Below, piece by piece: positions 37,201 through 52,200 of a DNA stretch of 64,000 nt (positions are counted from its first letter, which is position 1; each line of letters starts with the position of its first letter). Origin of the DNA: Chimonanthus salicifolius (taxonomy: Eukaryota; Streptophyta; Magnoliopsida; Laurales; Calycanthaceae). Where the stretch lies: assembly GCA_013350335.1 (NCBI GenBank), contig CM023536.1, forward strand, positions 14,079,520-14,143,519. Reading direction: 5' to 3'. The notes below the pieces were generated by a model. The model saw nothing but the letters and a program-made list of their open reading frames with translations, had not been told where the DNA came from and ran no database searches. A program made the position numbers and the translations under genes.

Positions 37201-40200
37201 TTTATTTTGTAATTTTTTAAAATTTTCAAAAAAATCAATAATTTAGAATTTTAGACCATTTAGGTTAGTGAGCCATAAACCCACTTTTGAAGCTCAATTT
37301 TTATTTCCTTAGATAATTAGGACTCGATTTCCATTCAATACTAGAAAAGCTGAAGGTTTTTTTTTCCTTCCATATGAGAAAAATAAAATATAATTTTAAA
37401 TATAAATTTTTATATTCAAATCAACATGATTCAAACTATATAGCTTGTGAACCCATTTAGAAGACATGTGTCAATAAATTTAAAAAAAATTAGTCTAGCT
37501 ACACTGAGGCGCAAAAACCTAGGGTAGTTTTTTAAAAATAAAAATAAAAATTAAAAAATTTGTCATGACTATACCATGGTGCAATCAGCCATCTTTTATA
37601 TTTTTATATTTTGAATTTGTTTTAATAGCTCATGGCTATGGGGTAAAAGAAATTGAAAATTTGGTGAGGAACTAATGGGAAAGAATGGAAGAATCACCTA
37701 TTATGTCGATCAATACCATTTTTATCTGTCGGGCCTGTCAACTTTTGCTCGGCATGGGTCTTGGGGAAAGGTGAGAAGAGAGGGAAAAGAAATTGAAAAT
37801 TTGGCGAGGAACTAATGGGATAGAACGGAGGAAGATGCATGGTTTGGCCTTTTTTTTAAACCTCGATAAGGAAAGGAGAGGGTGGAAGCCTCTAGGAAAA
37901 AGAGAGGATTGGGAGTGGGGGTATGTGGGGGGTACTTGTTGGATTCTTTATTATTTATATTTATATAATATATAAAAGAATATAAACGGGCCGAAAGCTT
38001 GACGCTTTTCAGAAAGCTTTAGGTGAAAGCCTGAGCCTTTCCATTTATTTAAGAGCTTTAAAAAAGTCCATGCCCAGCCTGTCGGCCAAAAGTTTATGTT
38101 CAGGCTCTTTTATTTAGGTCAGGTTTGAGCAGGTCACAGGCTGGGTTCGGACAAATGAACAACCCCAAGTGTTACCTGATACATGAGGCTTGCAGGTGGT
38201 TTTATGTATCCATGGAATTAGTCTCACTTCCGACGTCGGGTGGAGATGCTCATGATATTTAAAAAATCCATTGCAAAAAGTATTATAATATTAATTTTTA
38301 ATTATACAAATTCTTTGCTTGGTGCCATAGGTAGAGCAAAATGTCATTTTGATTCAACAGTAGCTTGACCCAACCAGATTCTATAATCCAACACTTCAAA
38401 ATTTCTTCTACAAGATTTAACATCATCTGGAAATATTCTTGGAAATTTGGAACAACTGGTGGGCATTTCCACCTCCAACTGTCCTTAACATAAGCCAGTT
38501 ATTCACAAATCAAAATTCTCATACAAGTCCTTAATTCCTCAAAAAAGGAGCAACTCTAGGGAGATTGGGGTACCATTTCAGTGGGGAGGATTCACATTTA
38601 TCATGGGTTGGGTCTGTCATGGTTGAGTGGATGGATAGATGACTTCATGTACGATATAGTTTAGGGGAAACTTCTCTATCTGATCATCATAACTTTGTGT
38701 AATGTCCATGAAAAATTAACGGCCTATAGCATTCAAAATTTCAAATTCCAAAATCACAAGGTTAAAATTATCATATGATATTTAAATTTTTATTCACCCA
38801 TTTTTTTTTTTTGTTATTTTTACATGTCCAATCCAAAAATGTATGGACCACTTCAAATCATAATGAACAACTTCTTGTTTAGGTTTGATGGGTTGCTTGT
38901 GTTTTTTTTTTAATGGTTAATATATTAAGAGAAAAGGAAGCAACAGAGGTGCAAGTACAAAAAGCTAAAAAGGCAAAACAAATATACAATACTGCCTGCT
39001 TCCCCAAGACACCCATAAAGAAAAATAAAGCCTGGAAAAAATACATAAGAACCTAAGCTAAATCAATGCATTCTTTCTAGGCTCACAGGATATCATTAGA
39101 AGAGATATTCTTGAAAACTGCTAAAGTAGAGGCCCATGAAGCGGACGTGGCAAAGACTCTTGTAGAAATAGGTTCTGACGATTCAACACTATCTTTAAAA
39201 ATTCTATTGTTGCGTTTCCACCAAAGACTCCACATAGTGGTGAAAAAACTCAATTGCCACAATGATGAGCATTTTGGGGAACCGAAACCATGTTCCTAGC
39301 ATAGGGTTGCTTGTGTTTTGTGCTTGATCCCTTTTGTATTCTTTTCCTTTTTGATTAATGAAGTTACTTTTCAAAAAAAAAAGAGAAGTCTCCCTAGAGT
39401 TTTCATTAAAACACATGGCAAAAATGTATACAGTAACAGCTTTAGTCCAAGAAGTAAATAATTTCATAAAATTGAGTTTTTTACCTCTAACAAAACGTGT
39501 CCTGTTTTTCTGCTATTTTCTAAAAGCATCCCCCATGAATGCTCTTTTTGTTTTTTTAGTAGCGGCTCCCACTTTGATCAATCAAAGGCCTCGTCACACT
39601 TATCTCACCCCTAAATGACACCGATCAATTAATACCCCACCATTGAATTAAAATTCATCTTCAAACCATTCATATTAGCCATTAACCTGTGGACTGCAGA
39701 ATCAGGGGTCAGCGGGATTGGATTAAGGTGAAATTTGGCCTGTTGGAATCATCATACGGTTCCTACACATTATTCCCTAGCCCATAACTTGGAACCATGA
39801 AAAAAATGGGCACCATAAAGGAGGCAGCCATTTGTCTTGTAGCAGCAATCCCTTTTCATGTATTGATCCACTCCAATTTCCATTTGACAGCCAATGCTGC
39901 CACATGTTGGATTTGGACCTTGTTGAGAAATCCATGACTTGGAACCACGAAAAAGTGGGCCCTACAAAGGGGGTGACCACTTCTCTTGTAGCAGTTTTTT
40001 TTTTTTTTTTTCTGGGAGAGAGAATCCTTTTCTTTTTACTTAGATGTTGGCTTTCATTACTCGTCTTGTAGCAGTGAACTTTCCCCCCCTTCCCCTTTTT
40101 TGTGAAAGAGAATGCATCCTTTCTTTTTTACATAAATGTTGGCTTCCATTCAGCCAAAATTAGTGGGCCCCAACATTTGTCATATTGGAATTAGGTGTTT

Positions 40201-43200
40201 TTTTAAAAAAAAAATTGCAGAACAATAATTTTTGAAAACACCACGATGGAGTTGATGTGGCAGTTGTTCAACTGAGTTTAGATTCAATTTCTAGCCCCCC
40301 CTTTCACTTGGCAGTGTGCTCACATGCATGCTATCCGTCCACAATTTCCCTTGAAACATGGAGAAGTTATTCCATATTCTTTCACTTGGTGCTGTGCTAT
40401 GCGGCACGAACACTTTAATGTAGGTAACGTCTATGTGTTGGGCACTTCATTTTTATGTGTAAAATCTGTGTCCTTGTAGTATCATGGCATGACCCTGCTG
40501 CTGTCTCCAGTGCCTTGCCACAGATGCTGTCCCATTTTCAGAGAACTTCGACTTAGTTTGAGAGAGGGAGGGGTGAACTTGTTTGATTGAGATGGATACT
40601 TTAAAATATATAGTTCAGTAATCTTCTATTACACATGGAGATATATACCCATTAGTGTTACTTTATTTTTATTTATGATGACATTGCATTTTGAAAGTGT
40701 ACTATAATTTTGTACCTATCCATACGTTTTGTAGAAGTTATTGAGTTGGATGCTTTAACATATATAGTTCAGTAATCTTCTATTGCACATGGAAATATAA
40801 GCCCATTAGTGTTGCTTTATTTTTATTTATGATGACATTGCATTTTGAAAGTGTAATATAATTTATACCTATCCATACATGAAGTTTTTTCAATCAATCA
40901 TAGTTAAGTTAGATACCATGCTGAAGCTGTTTTCTGCCATAATACAGCAATTTCTTCTGGGAGCAGTTCGCAGGGACCATTGGAGAAGAAAATTCTTCAA
41001 ACTGCAACTTTTCCTAATGGATTTGAGGTCAACTTTATGCACCTTTTTTCTTTTAGCTTTTAATGCATAGTGCAACTTCAAGTTTTCTGAATTTGTGGTG
41101 CTGATTGATGAACCTGGTTGAAGATGAAATGTATTCATTTTATTCTACATTGGGGTTCATCTCATTCACTTCTCTACTGTTGGTGGATATAATCAAATTT
41201 CAAAAGTTAAATTATAGTATATTCAGTTTAATATCTCTTGTGACATTGTTTTATTCTGCTCCATCTAAGCCCTACTTCATTCCTTTAATTTTTGCAACTG
41301 AATCTATTTAAGTGGGCACTCTTTCACAATGAGGACAACTTTCTATCCATCATCATCATCATCTCTCTTTCGGTTAAGTTATATAGGAGATTGTGCTTCT
41401 TTCCTGAAGCCACACACCCATGCCCTCATAGTCTATCTGTACTAAGACTAGTTAGCATGACATATGGTAAGGTTAGGATGGAAATGGGCCAGGGGCTTGA
41501 ACTAATGTATTTTGGAGTTATAGCCCAATCTGAACCTGAGCCAGAAATTTATGAGTTATTCTGATGAAATAAAAAATACAAAGGGTCTTTGATTGCAACT
41601 TGGGTCAGATCGACAACTATCAAACCCAGAAATTGTCATTCACGTAATCCATTCACAATAACGATTTCTGATCGCATTTAACAAAACAAAATCTCCCAAA
41701 CAAATCTTCTAACGGTCACCAACCCAACAGTGGTTGGTTGGACTGATTCAACCTCTTTGCAACCCTCTCAAATCTTTGGATTGGTTGATAATCCAATATC
41801 ACCATCAGTTAATAGAGTATTTGATTAAAAATACTATAATGAAGTTGTACCTTTTGGGATAAATGAAGAATCGTATCAATAGATTGTTGATGCCATAATG
41901 TGCACTGTCTTATGTAGATATGATCTAATGGATAGATCTTGATCATGCTGTGGTTGGTTCCGATCAAGCCTTTAACACTGAACTCAATCTCACTTATTTG
42001 ATGTAGACTCTATCTACAAAGGTTACATAATGACCAAAACATGAGAACAAGAAAAAACCTTGTCTCTCAAATTTTCTATTCCATTCACTAGAAAAAACAA
42101 AACCACTCCCCCTCCTCGTCACGCTACATATAATTTATAAGAAAATTTTGTCACAAAACTAGAAAGTCCCATCAAAATTCTAATATATATTTTGCCAAAC
42201 ATAATTAACAAAACAATCCACTCTAATGGATATTTATTAACAATTATGAAAACCTTACTAAAAATTGCATGAAATGCAAAGGTGAAGTTTGGATTGCAAC
42301 TCTTTTGACCATTTCTATCTAGTGCCGATGTCTGTCCATACATAGAGTGGGCCCCTTGATCACTTCTTGGACTAATTGCTCACATTTGAGAGCCTCATGG
42401 ACCTGGGCTTCTTTGTTGCTCTTTGACAATCTGCACCTGCATCATAACCTGACCTGATTGGACAGCCTTGATTTGGAAAAGTAAGATCCTTGAGAATTGT
42501 TCCTGGCATAAAAATGGTTTATTGCTTTCAGAGATGGAAAACCCTTATGATGCAGCACTCTGTTGTCCCCACCACATGATGTTCCAATCTAGCTAAATCA
42601 CACCCTTTTTCTTTTGTAAAAGACAAAGAGGCCACCCCCGTTGGGGGCTCGAAGTTTAATGTAGATGGGGTAGCTAGGTGGAAACGTAATGGGGGCATTT
42701 TGCACAGTGAAGGAGGTGATATTAAGATGTTCTTTTTGGTCCTCTAGGTGAATTTTGCACACCCTTTCTCTTTTGTAAAAGACAAAAAGAGGCCACCCCT
42801 ATTGGGGCCTCGAAGTTTAATGTAGATGGGTAGCTAGGTGGAAACGTAAAGGGGGCATTTTGCACAGTGAAGGAGGTGATATTAAGATGTTCTTTTTTGT
42901 CCTCTAGGGCTAAGGATTCAAATGTGTCTGAATTAATTGTGGATTAGGAAAGGGTTGGAATTGTGGAATACTTATGGGAAAGGAAAAGTGATTGTTGAGG
43001 GAGACTCAGCTAATGTGATTGCGCGGGCAAAAGACAGGAGAAACCTTCTTGGAGGTTGATATCTATTTATATGGACATTTGTAGGCACTGTTGTTGGATG
43101 GATATTGAGTTCAAACCTGTCTAGAGATCTGCTTATGTATTGGTGGATCTTTTTTACTGAAGCAAGGGTTGAGAGATTTGATATTTCTGTTGGGTTTTTG

Positions 43201-46200
43201 TGAGTTCCGGAAGGGAGTTCTGTGTTTTGGTTTTGTTTGATATTTTAATTGTATTGATCAACGCAGGCCTCATGGGTTGAAATATTTTGATGTACCCTTC
43301 TTTTATTTAATGAAAGAGAAAGAAGAAACCCTAGAAAAGGCTCCCATAATCTGTAGTACCATGAGTTAACAGTAGAAAGCTTAGGCATTTCTTTCTAATT
43401 GAAGGGGGAGGGAGGGAGGGAGAGAGAGGAGGAAGATCAATCTAAAAAACTTCGTCCAAAATTCCTCCAAGAAGCCCTTGACTTTCCCTCTCCAAAATTT
43501 CTTTCAAGAAGCCCTCAACTTTCCCTCTTTCCAGCCACTTCACCTCTTCTAAGAATACTTAAAAAGGAGGAGCCCTAAGGTACCATTTGCTTTTTATCCA
43601 TTCTTGCTGCAATTTGACAAGAAAAAAAAAAGAAAAAGAAACCAGCCACGTGAACCCGATAAATGCTGCATGTTACAACACATGTTGGGATGTGTCATTG
43701 AAACTACTTTCCATGTTTGTTGCTGTGAATGGGATGGAAAGGGAAATACGTGCAAGATGTGTGGAAACATGAAATTGTTGGGGTGCAAATGAGAGTCCCA
43801 CATCGATTGTGAGAGGGGAAAACAAAGGACTTATATAGGATAGAGTCACTCCACCTATCAGGCTAGTCTTTTAGACTGGAAGTCCAGTCCCAACAAGTGG
43901 TATTAGAGACAGGTTCCCAAGCCACAGCATGTGGACTCTAAGATTCCCTAGCCGAACGGGATGGTTGGCGACGTTCTATCCTCCGGAGAGCCTCATTCGA
44001 GGGGGGATTGTTGGAGTGCCAATGAGAGTGCAACATTGGTTGTGAGAGAGGAAAACAAAGGACTTATATGGGACTAGGTCACTCCACCTATCAGGCTAGT
44101 CTTTTGGGCTGGAAGCCCAGTCCCAACAGAAAATGCATTCCAAGTTTCCTTTCTATTCTTTTCCCCAACCTCACCCATCAGAAATTGATTTATGTGGTAA
44201 ATGGGGGAGGATTGATTTTCTACTTTGTATGGATTCTGTGTCATGGAAAAAACAAATAGAGTCTAAGGAAAATGTTAAATTAAAGATGTAATACCCTACT
44301 CCAAAAAGTCCCACATTGCTAGTAGCATTGGAAATTCTCTGGTATATAAGTAGTAGCCTTCGTCCTTCTAGCACAAGGCTTTTTGGGAGCAACAGTGGGT
44401 TGGCTCGCCAAAGCAAAGCCATGCGGGTCTATGTGTAGGCCCAAAGCAGACAATATTGTGCTAGCAGGACGAGTCGTTACAAATGGTATCAGAGCATGGT
44501 TCAACTCTCTGCCTGAGGGTGTGGGCTTAGTTGTTGTGTGTACAGAGCCGGAGACGGCTCTGGCTTTAAGGGGGGTAGATTGTAATACCCTGCCCCAAAA
44601 AGTCCCACATTGCTAGTGGAATTGGAAATTCCCTGGTATATAAGTAGCAGCCTTTCTCCTTCTACCATAAGGCCTTTTGGGAGCAACAGTGGATTGGCTC
44701 GCCAAAGCAAAGCCTTGCGGGTCCGTGTGTAGGCCCAAAGTGGACAATATTGTGCTAGAGGGACGGGTCGCTACAAAAGATCCTAAAATCAAATACCAGA
44801 AAACCATCACAAATGAAAGTGTACACATTTAATTCTGCTAATTGAAACATTAACTTTAAAGCTCCCACGTACTCAATAGAACTGGTTCTAAAAAAATTCG
44901 AGTCAAAGGATCAAATTTGGGTTAGAAAGGAAACATTGCAAAAAGCCTTGAACCAATGCTTCAATTTCAATTGTAACATAGTATTACTACCATGAATATG
45001 GGAAATCGACATCTGGATGCTTGTTTTATTCTTGCTCATCAATCACTGTTTTGTAGCTATTTATAAGGATTGCATGAGTGCTAGTACTTAAGTTGTTATT
45101 TGAGCACCAGTGCTGTATGGGGTCCACAATGGACCCAATGAACCCCGCCAACTCAGGCTGACTTACCTTCTGTGAATTGCACCAATTCCTAATTTGACAC
45201 CAATCCAAGATTTACAACCTATTAATCTAATATGATGAATTTCCACTGTTAGATAAAGTTGAATTTTGGGCCCTTAAAAAATGTGGCTTTACTTATCCAA
45301 TCAAGATTAATTTTTAAAGACACCATATACAAGCCTAAAATTTTGAAATCCACCCATCCATGTGGGCCCAAGTGGGCTTCACCTTAGAGTGCTCAAATTA
45401 GAACTTGAGCACTAGTGCCTAGGTGATGTCTGCTCTAGCTACTCTCCATTTTATACATTAGAGAGGGCAATGAGTTTCCCTCTATGGTAATTTAAAAGAA
45501 AGACCTGTGTTACCCAAGGTGGTGACTATGCACCCTTTATGCCCCAACGTAAATCCTTTCAGTTCCAATGATTTCTTGATGGACACAGCTAGAGAGAGAC
45601 CTAAGAGGGGCAATAGAAGCTAGTTCCTGGTCAATGACTATGAGCTTTTAACCATCTCTGCTTGCCCCCACCCCAACCCCCACCCCCACCCCAGTGATAG
45701 CAATGGAGCAGCCCAACAGATCTATCTTGACCCATCTTGACCGAATTTTCAGCCTGACCTTCGCCAATGTTTTGTTTGGGTGGGTCAGGTCAGGTCTCTG
45801 GGTTCTGTTAGAATTTTCCACCCTATCATGTGGTGATGATCCTCTGGCATTTGAAAGAATCCAGTTCTGGGAGGATATCTGATGTGGTGGTTCTCCATCG
45901 CTATCTATTTTGAAGTATTTTTATGGGAAGATTACTGTCATTCATGAATGGTTGTTTTAGGTAACGATATCCTCTACCTTTCAAGGGTTGGTTGCTACCA
46001 TGGAGGTTTGTGCTATCTTCGAAGGTATTGGCATTGCTTCCGCCATGGAGAATGGCCTGTTCATAGTTGAAGGTGATACATAGGCATCATCCCATCAGTT
46101 TTTGGGTGACATGCTTGTCATGGTTTGCTTATTGGAAAGAGCAAAGTTATAAGTTTTTTTGGGATGTGGAAATCCTTTTTCTTCTGTTCCTGTGATGAAA

Positions 46201-46833
46201 TTAATCACAAAAGCAGTTGCCTCACCAAAGAGGGTGCATCTTGCTGGCAGTTAGTTTAATTGCTTAGTGCTTTACAATTTATTTCAGTAGTGAATGCATT
46301 TATCTTAATTATAGGAATTGATTTCATTGCGATAGAACTGATCATGAATTATTCTCCCTATGCTTGTACTCGTTCTCTCCAGAGCTACACCTCGGGAACC
46401 TTTGTCACTATTTTTCAGAATGATTCTACTTTGCTAGCTTTTTAGACAAAAGATCACTGTTGCAAAATGCTTCTACTTTGACATGGTCATGAAATGGCAT
46501 AGAACCAACTTACTTTCTTGAAAATGGCAATTTTTCTTAAGTTACTTCACAAAAGTCCAATTCTGTTTGTGCACTGCTGATTAAATATGATATTGACAAT
46601 GCTTCATTCTGGATTAGATAAACAGTTTCTACTGTGGTTTTATCCATTTATTAATTTCTGCTGTTTGTATTAAATTGTATCTTTATTTAAAGCATGACCT
46701 TGTTCTCTTGTTTCTATTGCAGTCATTAGTCCTGGAAGTGTGTGACGAGACTGAAGTTGCAGAACTAAAACTAAAGGTGTGTTATTTTCTATTCATTCAT
46801 GATTAGTCTTTTATGGACAAAGTACATTTCATC

Positions 46834-46889
<56 letters not shown>

Positions 46890-49194
46890 TTCCTTTATGA
46901 AATGGTAACACGACTTGAACCAACCACATGGCTGCAACAGGAAGCACTTCCTATCTGTCTTGGAAGCTTGTCGCACATCATTCATAATGATCGTTAAAAT
47001 TCTGTGAAAATGTCAATCAGAATACATTTCAAATAAACTCAAATCATGGTGTCAATGAAAACTAAAAGAACATAACTAGGTTTCTCGATCTTCTAGTTAG
47101 AGAATGACGTGTTCCTCTATAATAATGGCTTTGGTGGAAGAACATACGTTTTAGCTGCATTTCAGCACTGCAAGCCGCATATCTCAAGATTCGACTCTTT
47201 CAAAATCTGCCTTGGGCCACATCAGAGTCTGAGTTCACACTCTCTCCTTCTCACACCCATCTACCTCCCTTGAATTGTATCCATACCCAATTTGAACCCA
47301 TTTCAAGTTGATCTCACCGTTGGATTAAAAATCTATCGAAATGTGACCCCATTTTGACCGTTGATCTTTGGGTTCTTGAAAATCGTGGCTTCTCAAATGC
47401 AATGGACTTGATTTTTATGAGAAGCATCACTTTGAAAACACCTTTCAAACCCACCTGCACCATGTATTGGACTCTACCTCTGTGGGCCGGAAACTCGTTC
47501 TTCAAAGTTACTCAAACGCCCTGAATTCTGATTACACCCATCTGATCCTCTACAGCTGTTAGCCCCATATTTAAATTGAAGAAATGGAGATGATGTCATT
47601 CAAGGGGTGATCAGGGATTGAGAATGTTGAAATCTTGAACATAAGGATTGTCGTGCTCTCAAACCAAAAGAAGAAATGTATTATTGATTGTGTGGAGGTA
47701 TTGGGAGAGAGGCTGGTATGTTTGTTAACTTTTAGAAGAAATTTGATGGACCATGAGGTAGTGCTGTTTGAAGAGCTTGTGACTCTAATTGCCATCCTCA
47801 CCAATGTTTTGAAACCTGAACCTTTAATAAAACCATTCAAGGCTCCAGTTTGGTCCAACCAGGTTTAATTGGACTGTACAAATCGGGTCAAACATTGACT
47901 TCATCATACATCATAAATAATATAATATATATTTTTTACATACACACAACACTAAAAATATACATCTAACTATACACGCAAAATAAAGAGGTAGAAAAGT
48001 TTATAATTAATTTCTTAAAAAGTGAAGATAATTATGTTTTAAATTATGTTTGTATTTTGTTCTTGTTTTGATTAAAAATAAAATTAATACATTTTATTTT
48101 ATATTTTAAAATTTAATAAAGTGAATCTAAAGAGAATCAGTTAAAATAAATATTTAATAATATACCTCACTCCATTTAATCTTCCTCTTTGCTTATTTCT
48201 TTTTTCTTATTTCTTAATAATGTCAAAAAGACTAGAACACCCTTCCTTTTAGATAAGAGGTGAGGATATTAATGTAAAATACAATTTTTAAAGTTTAAAA
48301 AGACTTCAATATCCAACCTTTAAGTTAAAAGTGAAGGGTATTAATGATAATATGCTGCTCTCCTCTCTCATCGTCTTCTTCCTTCGTCTCTTTCGACTTC
48401 CATAGTTATTTGCATTTTTTAAAATGTAAACTGTTGTGAAAAAACGGGTGGTCCTCACGGTTCAAACAATTCACTGGATGGACTGCCAGGTTTATACAGT
48501 TTTAGTTTTGAAGCGGGTTTAGCAGCTGCATGGACCACTATCGTCTCCTGTTCCAGTTCTACTGGGTTCTACCGGATGGTCCAGTCCAGGTTTTAAAACA
48601 TGGATCTGTGAGGGACATAGAAGAATTTGGTGTAAGGAACCTTCTGGGATCTTTTCAAGCAAGTTTATTTACTTTTGTCAGACTGTCCTCTTCCCCTCCT
48701 TTCCCTTTTTAAGCAATTTGGAAATCTATTGCCCCTTCGGTTAATGATTTTTGTTACTGTTTATCTCAACAAAATTCTTACCCTTGATAATATGTTCAGG
48801 AAATTTGCCCTACCTAGTGTTGGTGTCCTTTTGAATCATGAAGATTCAGTTGATCATTTATTCTGTTATCGTTCTTCTGTTTCTTCCATTTAGTTGGTAA
48901 TAATTGTGTTCTTTTGATGTCTTCCCATACCCTCATGGTGAATGGTGGTCAGCGCTCTTCCATTAGAAAGTCTAAATCTTGTAGACATGCATACCCCTGG
49001 CCATTGCCTGGATTGTGTGGAATGAAAGCAATAGGTGTGTTTTCATAGATAAGGTGGTTTTCAGGGGCATCATTGCAGAAAGAACTAAAGCCTACATCAT
49101 CCACTGGGTATCAGTGATAAAGGATTTTGCAAAATTCTTGGAGATCCACTTCAGGGATTATTGGGAAGATTCTCTTGATCTTGGTCAATCTAAC

Positions 49195-49231
<37 letters not shown>

Positions 49232-52200
49232 GTATCGGTGATCTGGGTTTGGCCCAAGATCTCTCTGGGCCTGCATCAAAATTGTACTTCTCTCCCTTAC
49301 CTCTCTAAAAAAATGTTGGCGTCTCCCTCTCTCTGCGAACTAAGTACGTCTCTAATTGCTATTTACACCAAATATTGACTTGATTAAAGCACTCTGAGTG
49401 CAGTTTCTAAAGGTCCCAAAAATCAATGGTAAATAAGTATGTAGAAAAGTTGTGCTTCAATTCAATGGTAGATCTAAAATATAGTGGGTGATTTCTTTTA
49501 TAGCAGGATGTTGGTGTAAATAGCTCCAATAATGTGCTTGTGGTCCCTATAATTGGTTTATATGTTGCATGTTGTTCAGTGCTTCCTCAAACATTCAAGT
49601 GACAAGTCTTCTTAGGAAATCAGATGCAGTTTCTTGATTTCCATGTCCAAGTTGCATACTCATATATTAAGGCATTTAAAAAGCTCAGTGAATCCAAGAA
49701 AATTTAAAATGTCATTTTTAAAAATGTTCTGTAGGTTGGGGACTTTGAAATGCATATGAAGCGGAATATTGGAGTGACAAAAGCTCCGATGCCGCTTATT
49801 GCATCACCTTCAACAGCACCAGCTATTCCAAGCAAACCCATGGTTGAATCAGTTTCTGCTGCTCCACCTGCTTCACCACCGAAATCCTCCCCAGTAACCC
49901 CTAGTCCATTTCCTAATCCGTCTCTAGCGAAGTCATCAAAACTAGCTTCTTTGGAGGGTTCTGGAACAAATGCATATGTCATAGTATCATCTCCAACGGT
50001 ATGAGATTCTCATTTATTGGACTTCCTGGTTTTTTCTAGAACATGACATCAGGTTAAGAAAATATTTCTTTTCCTGTTTTTTTTTAGGTTGGATCATTCC
50101 GAAGGGGAAGAACAGTGAAAGGAAAGAAGCAGCCACCAATTTGTAAGGAGGTAATATGATTAACTTCAGCTCTCAATTGTGCTTTCCAAACCTTTACTAC
50201 TAGACTAATTGTCGATCTGTCTTTAAAATATCTTGGTTGCATAATTTATCACACTATTTTCACAATGCATTCATTCAATAATTGTGTTAATGTTGCTTGC
50301 CTCTTTTGTTGAATTGTTGAGAAAGACAAGAAAATTTGGAGAATACAAAATTTAACTTGATTAGACATGTGTGATTGAATTGTTTGTTATTAATGAATAA
50401 AACATTTTGGATCATTAGATACCGTCATGATTTAAATATGAGAAAAATGGATTAGATAATATCTTTCATAATGTCATCGTGTCTCATAATGAGATGTCCA
50501 CTTGTGCACCGGGTTGCACATTATCATGGGGCACATTAAATGGAGTGATGATGGGTCCATTATAATGGTCTTTCCTTCAATATGTAACCTACCAAAAATC
50601 ACCTTGATCAGAATGATCAAGCCATGTTTTTAAAGGTCTCAAAATTTTATAATTTTAAATTATTCTTTTAATCCCCAAACTTTATAGCCTTAAAAAATAT
50701 GGGTTAATCAATCTGATCAAGATGATTTTTGGTGAATCATATATTGAATAAAAAACCATTTCAACGGGTCCATCACCACTCCATTTGGTGGAATCCACAC
50801 TTAGGTGCACATGGTAATACCATGCAACCTAGTGCATAGGTGATCATTTGTCGTTTCTCATATTGCCCAAAAGAATTATTGTGTAGAGTTCTTAAGACAA
50901 TATGGTATAAGTTGATGTTTGTAAGACTCAAGCAAAACTAATGAAACCGTGTATGACAACATTGCATGTATGAGTTGCTTAACCATCAATATTCAAAAAC
51001 TTAAAATCACAACTCGACTTGAATTTTCCCCAAGTAGAGTCAATAGAAGACTTGGATGAATTCTAACCAAGTAAAAAAGTCAAAACTTGGTTAACATTAT
51101 TAAAAATATTATTCTAATATAAAATTATGAATGTAAAAATATGTTAAAAATGTAAAAAAAAAAAAAAAAAAAGATGAAAAACTTAAGAAAAAAATAAGTA
51201 TGAATACAAAGAAGAGAACAAATGACAAAAAACCAAAAAATATAAATATGAAAAGAAAAAATTGAAAGAATAATAAATGAAAAGGAAAACACCAAATGAA
51301 TAAAATTATATAAATTTGAAAGAAAAGGATGAAGAGGAGAAGAAAAAAGGAGTTGCAGGAGGAGAGGAATGAATGAAAGTACAAAAATAAAAAAGAAGTA
51401 GAGTAAAAGAAGTGTGAAAAGAAGAAAAAGGAGAAAGGAAAAAAAGAAACAACTTAAAAGAATAAGAGAGAAGAAAATGCATATAGGAACCTTTCAAGAA
51501 GAAGAAGAAAAAAACAAAGATTCCTTTTACACTTGCTTTTGGAAAGAGATCACAGGGAAAGTCACCATACTTGGGCACCACCTCCTTGCGTTTTTTTTTT
51601 TTTTTTCATTTTTGTTTTTTAAATTATGTAATGATGCAATAACGATGTCATGGACACTTGTACAGCTTTCTAATTTTCTTGCCTGTGTCATAGAACCATT
51701 GTGGAGAATTTTCTTTATAATATATAGGGATAGGAGGAGGTTGTGACATGTAAACATGCCACATTTGTGCATAGAAGCTGAAGGCATGTTAGGATTATTG
51801 TTATTATTTTTTATTTTCTCTCTCTCTCTTCCATGTATAAATAAGGCCTTTGGCCCATGGAATGAACAAATTATTTTCGTTTGAATTTTCTTGACCCTTC
51901 TGTGTTTGTTATTTAGTTGAATTTATTGTTTGAATTTGCAGTAAAATTCTAAGAATTTAATTGATCTTAAATTGTTTGTTTGATTTCTTGCGAAAAAGAA
52001 AGAATACAATTTGTCCTAAGTGAGGCTTGCATTTTTTTCTGGTGTGAGAGAAACCTATCAAGCTTCTGCTGAATTTTGAGGTTCCCTCTAATTTCTTAGA
52101 GCTTGATTTTTGCAGCGTTGATATCTTGAATTGTATTTCTTAGATCTAACGCCAAGCAAATTAGTGTCCCTAAGAATTTTGTGGTGTTAGAACCTAGGAT

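Noticed and set aside
44287..44775. Cassandra TRIM with 5S rRNA promoter
   Set aside because: No 5S-like box A/C sequence in the LTR; only the size and primer site are similar.
46803..46985. Small ORF across the (TC)n tract
   Set aside because: Arg-Glu repeat is just the microsatellite translated.
51109..51787. Several ORFs in the A-rich tract
   Set aside because: Phe/Ser- or Lys/Arg-only composition, both strands open; low-complexity intronic DNA.
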